Assembly: GCA_947490035.1 (NCBI GenBank)
Contig: CANLGS010000026.1
Location: forward strand, 1-15,003
Length of the DNA: 15,003 nt
Direction: 5' to 3'
Source of the DNA: Gemmataceae bacterium
GTDB lineage: Bacteria; Planctomycetota; Planctomycetia; Gemmatales; Gemmataceae
Shown here in pieces: positions 6,310-12,142 of this stretch. Position 1 is the stretch's first letter; each line of letters opens with the position of its first letter. A program made the position numbers and the translations under genes. A model generated the notes under the pieces. It did no database searches. It was given only the letters and a program-made list of their open reading frames with translations, and was not told the origin of the DNA.

Positions 6310-8763
6310 ATGACCGCTACGACCCTCGCCCCCGAACCGACCCTGACCGGGCGCACGCGCGACGTACTCAAGCGCGCCGGCAACCCGTTCCGCAACTACT
6401 TCGCCCGCAACCCGGACGACGAGGTCTGCGCGCGGTTCCACGTGCCGGAATTGTTCGCGGCCGAGCGCGACCTGCTCCACGCGATCATCGACCTGTACCG
6501 CTACGACCCGCAGACGCACAGCGAAGTCCTGCCGATCCTCGGTAACAAGGGCGCCGGCAAGACGCACCTGCTGCACAGCATCAAGCACGGCACGAGCGGG
6601 CAATGGCAACTGCTCGTCACGCCGGGCACGTACCAGCGCGATTCGGACTTCCTCGAATACCTGCTGTTCCAGATCATCGACACGCTCCTCGGTGGCGGGA
6701 AGCAGAAGGGCGTGCGCCCCCTCGACTACGTTGGCGATCAACTGGTGCGCCGGCAACTCGGCATCGCGCTGCGCGAACTGAGCGACGACGAGAAGGTCGA
6801 ACTGTTCCCGCCCGCGGGCCTCGGCCGGTGGGCGCGGCGGCTCGGGCTTGGCTCGCAGCAGGCACGCGAGCGCGCCGAGTGGTTGGCCGAAAACCTGAGC
6901 GGGTACTCGAACTTCGCGCGGATGCCGACGCCGGTCGCGCAGGCGCTCGCGGAGGCGGGGCTGTCGCCGCAGAAGGCGTTCGACCTTCTGAGCGCGCACG
7001 TCCAGAAGAACGAGACGCACAACGCCGGCGGGCTGATGCGCCGGCACATCTTCCAGGGGTTCGCGAAGGCGGCTCTCCTACGCGACGAATCGGACCTCGC
7101 GAACTTCCTCACGTTCGGCTTCGCGGAGTTGGAGTTCCACGTCCGCCCGACGCGACAAGACCTCGTCCTCGCGCTGTTCAAGGTGCTGACGGAAGTGTTC
7201 CGCAGTTTGAAGACGCCGGTGGTGGTCGCGTTCGACCAGCTCGAAGACCTGCTGCTCGCGCGCCGCACCGACGACGCGCACAAGACCGCGGAGGCGTTCT
7301 TCGCGGGCATTGTTCAAGTGATGCACCAGATCGACGGTTTGTGCTTCCTGATCTTCGCCGAGCGCGGCCTGTGGAACCGGTTCGTGCCGTCGCTCGACGG
7401 CTACATTCAGGACCGGTTGAACAACCCGGTTCACGTTCCCAAGCACGGCACCGTGAAGGCGATCCGGCTCGAAGCGCCCGCCGCGGACCTCGTTCGCCGC
7501 GTCGTCGAAGCGCGCCTGCGGCCCTGCTTGGGCGAACTGCCGGCCGGTGAAGTGGTGCCCGAGATCTTCCCGTTCGCGGACGAACAGGTCACGCGCATCG
7601 CGCGGACGGAGCCGACGTTGCGCGACATGCTTCAGCAGTTCCGCCACCTGTTCGATCACGTCGTCTACGGCCCAGACGATGCGATCTCCGCCGGGCGAGC
7701 GGGGGGCGTTAGCCCCCTGTTGGAAGAGCAAGTCGCGCCACTTGAAATGCCAGATGTGCGGTTCGACGTGACGGAAACGATCGCGCTGGACGCGCCGGTG
7801 TCGTCCGACCCCATGAGCCGGATCGCCGCACTGCTGGGGCGCGACGAGGACGAAGCGCCCCCGCCGTTGCCGGCGTCGGTGACGTTCAAGCACGTGGACG
7901 TGGTGGAGACGCCGGCCGACATCCCGATGGCCGTGGCCGTCGATGACGATTCCGGGCGAGCGGGGGGCGTCAGCCCCCTGTTAACTGAACAGCTCACTCC
8001 ACCTGCTACGCTCGAACAGGGGGCTGACGCCCCCCGCTCGCCTCAAGCAAGCGCGGCCCCGGAGGTGCCGGCGGTCGCCGCGACCTTTCCGCCGCCGCTA
8101 CCAGCGAGCGTACAAGCCGCCGCTGTGGTGAAACTGGACGGTGCGGCACTCGTCGAGTTGTGGGAGCAAGAGCAGCGCGCCGCACGCCGGAAGCTCGAAC
8201 CCGAAGGCGCGCTGACGGGTGCGACTCGTGAGCTTCAAGCGGGTCTCGGGGCGTTCCTCACGGTGTGTCACGAGCACGGCGTGAAGGTCGGCCCGTGGCG
8301 CCTTCAGCACGTCGTCAACGAGTGGTCGTATGGCGAACACCCGACGTATGGCGTGGTCACGATCGCGCACTGGGCCTGCAAGGACGGGCAGCCGTGGCGG
8401 ATGGGTCTGGGGCTGTTCCTCGCGCGCGGCGCCGGCAAGCCGAAAGACCTGGAAGTGAAGATCGCGGTGCTGGACACCGAACCCGCGATGGTCGATCTGC
8501 TGGTGCTGCTCCGCCCGGAAGACGACATCACGACGACCGGCAAGAGCAAGGCGCTACTGTCAGACGCGGAGCGCCGCGGCAAGCACACGCGCCTGGAGCC
8601 GGTGTCGCTGGACGGGTTCGCGCAGATGTACGCGTTCCCGCGGTGGCTGGCGGCGGTGCGCGAGTCGCTGCCCGAAGGCACGCCGCTACCCAACCTCGCC
8701 GACATCGTTCAAGAGAAGTGCGAGAAGTTGCTCGAACAGGTGTGCATGCCCATTCAGGGATAG
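6310..8763 (+). CDS. large P-loop ATPase (AAA/ORC-STAND-like) with unassigned C-terminal domain
   Basis: This encodes an 817-residue protein. The ATG at 6310 has GGAGG 8 bases upstream and follows the winged-helix gene by 17 bases. The open frame upstream of it is the repeat-containing shadow of that gene. Walker A is GNKGAGKT (78-85) and Walker B is VVVAFDQLED (304-313, D309), followed by LCFLIFAERGLWNRF, a sensor-like strand. The NPFRNYF and VPELFAAERDLLHAI segments before Walker A are typical of ORC/STAND-like ATPases. Residues about 455-600 are a variable linker that contains three copies of repeat A in frame (near 462-472, 549-558 and 569-578). Residues 600-817 form a separate domain (WEQEQRAARRKL, WSYGEHPTYGVVTIAHW, LLVLLRPEDDI, RRGKHTRLEPVSL) that I cannot name; a nuclease-like or substrate-binding role is possible but unproven. 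No transmembrane segments are seen. Confidence 0.85.
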   Translation: MTATTLAPEPTLTGRTRDVLKRAGNPFRNYFARNPDDEVCARFHVPELFAAERDLLHAIIDLYRYDPQTHSEVLPILGNKGAGKTHLLHSIKHGTSGQWQLLVTPGTYQRDSDFLEYLLFQIIDTLLGGGKQKGVRPLDYVGDQLVRRQLGIALRELSDDEKVELFPPAGLGRWARRLGLGSQQARERAEWLAENLSGYSNFARMPTPVAQALAEAGLSPQKAFDLLSAHVQKNETHNAGGLMRRHIFQGFAKAALLRDESDLANFLTFGFAELEFHVRPTRQDLVLALFKVLTEVFRSLKTPVVVAFDQLEDLLLARRTDDAHKTAEAFFAGIVQVMHQIDGLCFLIFAERGLWNRFVPSLDGYIQDRLNNPVHVPKHGTVKAIRLEAPAADLVRRVVEARLRPCLGELPAGEVVPEIFPFADEQVTRIARTEPTLRDMLQQFRHLFDHVVYGPDDAISAGRAGGVSPLLEEQVAPLEMPDVRFDVTETIALDAPVSSDPMSRIAALLGRDEDEAPPPLPASVTFKHVDVVETPADIPMAVAVDDDSGRAGGVSPLLTEQLTPPATLEQGADAPRSPQASAAPEVPAVAATFPPPLPASVQAAAVVKLDGAALVELWEQEQRAARRKLEPEGALTGATRELQAGLGAFLTVCHEHGVKVGPWRLQHVVNEWSYGEHPTYGVVTIAHWACKDGQPWRMGLGLFLARGAGKPKDLEVKIAVLDTEPAMVDLLVLLRPEDDITTTGKSKALLSDAERRGKHTRLEPVSLDGFAQMYAFPRWLAAVRESLPEGTPLPNLADIVQEKCEKLLEQVCMPIQG
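7694..7723 (+). repeat. dispersed repeat family A, copy A2 (in frame in ATPase gene)
   Basis: GGCGAGC is followed by the hairpin GGGGGC-GTTA-GCCCCC and then TGTTG. It is translated as GRAGGVSPLL in the linker of the ATPase. It is a single copy; the reverse partner is not found nearby. Confidence 0.85.
7955..8042. repeat. dispersed repeat family A, inverted pair A3/A3' (in frame in ATPase gene)
   Basis: Two perfect 28-bp inverted arms (7955-7982 and 8015-8042) are separated by 32 bases. Both carry the GTCA loop variant, unlike copies A2 (GTTA) and A4 (GTAA), which suggests the two arms arose or moved together. They are translated as GRAGGVSPLL and as EQGADAPRSP respectively, in the ATPase linker. 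Confidence 0.9.
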
Positions 8764-8937
8764 CAGTTGGCTATTCGCTGTTGGCCGTTAGCCAGCAGTC
8801 GGCGGGAGTGGGTGAAAGCCTGCTCCCGCTTTCGTTTGGTGTGGCATGGGCGCGGCTTGTACAACACTGCCATTCCCGGCTGCCAAGCTGTCCGCTCTCT
8901 GGCCAACAGCTAACAGCTAACAGCTAACAGCGATTCG
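8764..8937. repeat. intergenic repeat region with TAACAGC heptamers (family F)
   Basis: The gap between the ATPase and folC holds a degenerate inverted pair: the segment around 8771-8793 (CGCTGTTGGCCGTTAGC) resembles the complement of 8904-8936. The right side is built of four tandem heptamers: one CAACAGC (8904-8910) and three TAACAGC (8911-8931). The last ends six bases before the folC ATG. No gene is seen in the gap. Confidence 0.65.
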
Positions 8938-10203
8938 ATGACCTACGCCGAGGCCATTTCGTTCTGGTACGCCCGCGTCAACTTCGAGGTGCGGTCGGCC
9001 GGGCCGCTCGACCTGAAGTTGGAGCGGATGCGCGCCCTCCTGCGGCGCCTCGGTGACCCGCAAGACCGGCTGCGCCTCGTTCACGTCACCGGCACGAAGG
9101 GCAAGGGTTCGACGTGCGCGATGCTCGCGTCGGTGCTGCGAGTCGCGGGGTATCGCGTCGGGCTGTTCACGTCGCCGCACCTCGAACACGTCGAAGAGCG
9201 CATTCAGGTGGACGGCGCGAATATCTCGCACGCGGAACTCGCGTCGGGCATGGCGGAAATCGCGCCAGCGGTGCGCGCGATGGAAGCGGAAACACAACTC
9301 CCATCGCCCACGTTCTTCGAGATCGGCACCTCGCTCGGCTTCCTACACTTCGTGCGGCGAAGGTGCGACATCGCGATTCTCGAAGTCGGCCTCGGCGGGC
9401 GCTTCGACAGCACGAACGTGTGCCGCCCGCTGGTGTCGGTCATCACGAACATCGGCCTCGACCACACCGCGCAACTCGGCAACACGCTGGAAGCCATCGC
9501 GTTTCAGAAGGCCGGGATCATCAAGCGCCGCGTGCCGGTGGTGAGCGGCGTGACGCAGGACGGCCCGCGCGAAGTGATTCGCCGCGTGGCGGATGAGCTG
9601 AGCGCCCCTTTGTATTTGGCGAGCGGGGGGCGTAAGCCCCCTGTTGCTCCTTCCCTCCTTGGCGCGCACCAACGCCAAAACGCGAGCGTCGCAATCATCA
9701 CACTCGCCCGCCTTCGCGCTACTGGAATGCACATCCCTGACGCGGCCGTTGTTCGCGGCCTATCCGAAGTGAAGTGGCCGGCACGCGTCGAAGTGATCCG
9801 CGAGCGGCCCACAATCATCCTCGACACCGCGCACAACGTGCCGAGCGCGGAGGCGCTGGTGTCCACGCTGCGCGAGTCGTTCCCCGCGGCCGGCGTGAAG
9901 CGGGTGGTGTTCGCGGTGTCGTCGGACAAGCAGTTCGCGGACATCCTCCGCATCCTGGCGAGCTACTTCGACCACTTCCACTTAACGAAGTACGGCATCA
10001 ACCCGCGATGCGTGCCGCCGGAGAAGCTGGCCGCAACGCTCGCCGCCGTCGCGCCGGGGAAGCCGTTCAGCGTCCACGCGACCGCCGCGGACGCGTGGCA
10101 CGCCGCCCGCTCCGCCGCGACCGAAGCCGACTTGGTGTGCGTGACCGGAAGTGTCTTCCTCGCGGGCGAACTGCGCCCGCTGGTGATGGGGGGAAATGGG
10201 TGA
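8938..10203 (+). CDS. folC: bifunctional folylpolyglutamate/dihydrofolate synthase
   Basis: This encodes a 421-residue cytoplasmic Mur-ligase-fold enzyme that adds glutamate to folates using ATP (and, in bifunctional members, to dihydropteroate). Motifs: P-loop GTKGKGS (52-58), the loop TSPHLEHVEERIQVDG, EVGLGGRFDSTN, ITNIGLDHTAQLGNTLEAIAFQKAGIIK with the lysine normally carbamylated, and ILDTAHNVPSAEAL in the C-terminal domain. The family usually has E where this protein has Q in AFQKAG. The ATG at 8938 fits the family N-terminus (MTYAEAISFWYARVNFE), but no Shine-Dalgarno is present; tandem heptamers occupy that place. Residues 227-236 are encoded by repeat A4, and the segment between APLYLA and LLGAHQ is much shorter than I expect for FolC, so the linker or C-terminal-domain entry may be altered. 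Confidence 0.93.
   Translation: MTYAEAISFWYARVNFEVRSAGPLDLKLERMRALLRRLGDPQDRLRLVHVTGTKGKGSTCAMLASVLRVAGYRVGLFTSPHLEHVEERIQVDGANISHAELASGMAEIAPAVRAMEAETQLPSPTFFEIGTSLGFLHFVRRRCDIAILEVGLGGRFDSTNVCRPLVSVITNIGLDHTAQLGNTLEAIAFQKAGIIKRRVPVVSGVTQDGPREVIRRVADELSAPLYLASGGRKPPVAPSLLGAHQRQNASVAIITLARLRATGMHIPDAAVVRGLSEVKWPARVEVIRERPTIILDTAHNVPSAEALVSTLRESFPAAGVKRVVFAVSSDKQFADILRILASYFDHFHLTKYGINPRCVPPEKLAATLAAVAPGKPFSVHATAADAWHAARSAATEADLVCVTGSVFLAGELRPLVMGGNG
9618..9646 (+). repeat. dispersed repeat family A, copy A4 (in frame in folC)
   Basis: The copy has the GTAA loop variant: GGCGAGC, then GGGGGC-GTAA-GCCCCC, then TGTTG. In folC it is read in a different frame from the copies in the ATPase, giving LASGGRKPPVA instead of GRAGGVSPLL. 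Confidence 0.85.
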
Positions 10204-10224
10204 ACGATTTCCTTCACGCTGCAC

Positions 10225-10253
10225 TTGACAGTTTCTTCGCTCGTGCGAAACTG
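10225..10253 (+). promoter_or_regulatory. promoter-like site with consensus -35 and overlapping inverted repeat
   Basis: TTGACA (10225-10230) is a perfect -35 box; the -10 region about 17 bases on (AAACTG or GAAACT) is poor. CAGTTTC (10229-10235) and GAAACTG (10247-10253) form a 7-bp inverted repeat over the same bases, which could be an operator or the folC terminator stem. It would have driven the now truncated gene at 10290. Confidence 0.35.
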
Positions 10254-10289
10254 ATTCCACACCTTCTGCTCAACCCGCAAGGATTGCCG

Positions 10290-10547
10290 ATGCGTACCAG
10301 TCGCCACAACGGCGCCTCTTTGCGCCTCGAAGAGCTGGAAGATCGCACCGTTCCGACCGTGGTCGATCCACTGCTTTCCACCGCGCCCGAGACGCCCGAA
10401 CTCGTAACAACTAGGAGTTACGTAACCCTTCAGCCTTCTGAACGGGGCTTCCACTTTCCCGGTGGTTGTCGAGAATCACGGGCACGATGCTCGTGGTCCC
10501 GATACTCGATTCCGCCTTCGTCGCGGCGTTCCGCTCCGGCACCCTGA
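10290..10547 (+). pseudogene. truncated 5' end of a planctomycete LEELE-signature surface/secreted protein
   Basis: The ATG at 10290 has AAGGA six bases upstream. It starts MRTSRHNGASLRLEELEDRTVPT, the N-terminal signature common at the start of large exported planctomycete proteins. Such proteins are normally many hundreds of residues long. Here recognisable coding character ends near residue 44 (TPELVTTRSY, about 10421) and the frame stops at 10547 after residues that look random. The break coincides with GTAACCC at 10422, where an IS66-like remnant may begin. I interpret it as a gene cut off by insertion followed by deletion. Confidence 0.65.
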
Positions 10548-10740
10548 CCCCGGAGCAGGTCGAAGCCATTCTCCCACGCGACCGCGCCGCCGCCATCTTC
10601 TTTCTCCTCCAACTCAGCACCGCACTCGGCTCGCCCGCACCCGCCGGCGGTGCCCACACGCCCTCGGGAACCGTACCGCCCTATGCCAAACCCGCGGCAC
10701 CGTGAACGGACACCCCGGCGCCGCCCGACCACGACGCAAT
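10487..10740 (+). pseudogene. IS66-family transposase N-terminal remnant
   Basis: From the ATG at 10487 the frame reads MLVVPILDSAFVAAFRSGTLTPEQVEAI and then PSGTVPPYAKPAA, stopping at 10705. In IS66-type (TnpC) transposases of this lineage a similar LTPEQ helix is followed by a PSGxxPPYxKP stretch and a GHPGARRP segment. GHPGAARPRRNHRGR appears here in another frame (about 10705-10750), consistent with a frameshift or a short deletion. All catalytic parts are missing. IS66 ends are known to begin with GTAA, and GTAACCC at 10422 could be the left end. The family call is from pattern memory, not alignment. Confidence 0.5.
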
Positions 10741-10796
10741 CACCGCGGCCGACGGCACGCACACCAGCCCGGCCGGCGCGGAACTGAACGCCGCGT

Positions 10797-11092
10797 GCGT
10801 TGGCCTTGTACGCGCCGGTCGTCCCATCCGTCGTGGGGTAACTGGCGGCCAAAACGACATCGTCTAAGGCACCCGGAACTGTTGTGGCTGCGGTCCACTC
10901 GTCATCGAGTGGACCGGGATTCTCGTTTTGCACCAGCCAGTTGACTGCGCCGCCAGGGCCGTTGTCCCACTTGAAGTTGCCGAACGTTGGGAACCACAGG
11001 TATTTTGACGGCGTCAGGCGCTGCTCCAATTCCTCCCCAACGAGGCGGGCGCGCGTTGAGGGCACGAGAGTCTTGGAGGACCACAGCGTCAT
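10797..11092 (-). pseudogene. second truncated LEELE-signature gene, opposite orientation
   Basis: From the ATG at 11092 the frame reads MTLWSSKTLVPSTRARLVGEELEQRLTPSKYLWFPTFGNFKWDNGPGGAVNW and on to DDVVLAASYPTTDGTTGAYKANA near 10797, typical of the start of planctomycete cell-surface repeat proteins. Beyond that the frame stays open but becomes Arg-rich, the usual look of an antisense frame in GC-rich DNA. The gene is therefore a 5' fragment of about 99 residues joined to unrelated sequence. It faces the fragment at 10290 across the transposase remnant. No clear ribosome site is seen just before the ATG. Confidence 0.6.
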
Positions 11093-11161
11093 CAAGCGGT
11101 TTCAGAGCATCGCCTTCTCCCCGTTGTGCCTGCGTTTGTGAACTCCAACTTGTTGAAGTCC

Positions 11162-11731
11162 CTACTTGTCGCCTTTGATTCTCTCGTAAACGGAGCGGTG
11201 GCGCTCAACCCAGGTTTCGTTCAGCCAGCGCTCGACCGGTTCGTCACGAATGTGCGCCTGCTCCCGCGCGCCCTCCAGCGTCCACCGGCCGTTGATGACG
11301 AGGACGATGACAAGCTTGTCCTCGGTTACCGACTCGACGAAACTCGTCCGTTGTTGCGCGTGCTTGGGAGACGAAGAATAGTTGGCGTCCGACGGGGTGA
11401 AGGCGAGAGTCGTCCCGATCAGGCGGTACTCGAGAGCGCGCACTCGGACGCCGTTCCTGTCACTACTCGTCCCGACAGCTTTCCCATCATGGGTGTACTC
11501 GCTCGTATGCGTGGTTCCGGAGACGGGTTCGACCTTCTTCCACTTGCCGACGAGTAGTTCAGCCGTGGTTTTCTTCACTCGCGGCATCGGCGCCTGTGGC
11601 AACACGTCGCCCTTTGGCTTCTCGTCGGGCATCGCTGCGGCCGTCACGGGCATTTCGACGTGCGAGCTACAGCCCAGTGCGAACAGCATCGCGCCGAGGG
11701 TCAGGGGGAGTGCGAGCAACCGCGTGTTCAT
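11162..11731 (-). CDS. predicted lipoprotein, lipocalin-like planctomycete family
   Basis: This encodes a 189-residue protein. The ATG at 11731 has GGAGAG about seven bases upstream. It gives MNTRLLALPLTLGAMLFALGCSSH, a lipoprotein signal with a plausible lipobox (ALGC) at C21. A Pro-rich spacer (about 25-55) precedes ELLVGKWKKVEPVSGTTHTSEYTHDGKAVGT, which resembles the short beta-barrel domains found as paralogous families in Gemmata (such as TIGR03066/TIGR03067-type proteins; assigned from memory). The rest is beta-rich, ending in a basic helix. Membrane-anchored location is inferred; the function is unknown. It is divergent from the large membrane protein at 12143. Confidence 0.8.
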   Translation of the reverse strand: MNTRLLALPLTLGAMLFALGCSSHVEMPVTAAAMPDEKPKGDVLPQAPMPRVKKTTAELLVGKWKKVEPVSGTTHTSEYTHDGKAVGTSSDRNGVRVRALEYRLIGTTLAFTPSDANYSSSPKHAQQRTSFVESVTEDKLVIVLVINGRWTLEGAREQAHIRDEPVERWLNETWVERHRSVYERIKGDK

Positions 11732-11839
11732 GTCGGCTCTCCGAAGCAGGCGAACGACCGCGGAACGGCTGGGCATCCGGTCGAATGAAGTGATCTGAGC
11801 GTGATGGTAAACGAGGGTTTCAAGCTGTCAAGCGTGAAT

Positions 11840-11869
11840 TTGAACATTACGGCGGAATCTCGCGATAAT
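11840..11869 (+). promoter_or_regulatory. sigma70-like promoter candidate upstream of the membrane methyltransferase
   Basis: TTGAAC (11840-11845) and GATAAT (11864-11869) are spaced by 18 bases; the -10 matches five of six. It lies in AT-richer DNA than its surroundings. The start codon is about 270 bases further on, so a long leader with the hairpin and palindrome would be transcribed. Confidence 0.4.
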
Positions 11870-11921
11870 GTGACGCTTTGGGTCATGAACCGCTGGGGGT
11901 GACACGAGTTGGCGCTCTTTG

Positions 11922-11970
11922 GCCCCCTTAGACCAAACGCTAGGATTTGTGGGGTTTGGTCTAAGGGGGC
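11922..11970. repeat. 17-bp perfect inverted repeat (hairpin)
   Basis: Arms 11922-11938 and 11954-11970 (the right arm reads GTTTGGTCTAAGGGGGC) are perfectly complementary around a 15-base loop. It is not followed by a T-tract. It could be a leader structure, an attenuator or another dispersed repeat doublet. Confidence 0.75.
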
Positions 11971-12107
11971 TACTGGCGTCCTTTGGCGTCCTTCGGCAAG
12001 TCGCTTGCTTTCCGGCATTGGTCGCTCAGCGCACTACCCTTCGGACAACGCGCCACGGGTGTCCGTCGCGCACTATGCTCCGTACACCGTCCGGACGGCA
12101 CACGTCC

Positions 12108-12132
12108 GATACCCCCGATACCCCCGATACCC
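12108..12132 (+). repeat. GATACCCCC tandem repeat
   Basis: There are two full nonamer units and a third truncated to GATACCC, ending ten bases before the ATG at 12143. It lies where a ribosome site would be expected; none is visible. Confidence 0.8.
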
Positions 12133-12142
12133 GAGCCTTTCC

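Larger units (their letters stand above)
11732..12142. other. 411-base intergenic leader with hairpin, palindrome and tandem repeats
   Basis: No gene is seen, although a frame is open on the plus strand from 11909 into the next gene; its residues have no family character. It holds a promoter candidate (11840-11869), a 17-bp hairpin (11922-11970), a 10-base tandem duplication around 11975-11994 (TGGCGTCCTT twice), a perfect 12-bp palindrome CCGTCCGGACGG (12087-12098) and GATACCCCC tandem units (12108-12132). Confidence 0.6.

Noticed and set aside
8904..8931. TAACAGC repeats as a possible CRISPR or origin iteron array
   Set aside because: The units are seven bases with no spacers, no cas genes and no replication initiator nearby; a simple tandem repeat explains them.
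11909..12142. Upstream extension of the membrane protein frame from 11909
   Set aside because: It would translate the hairpin and the tandem repeats (RYPRYPRYP) and add no recognisable signal; membrane helices start right after 12143.
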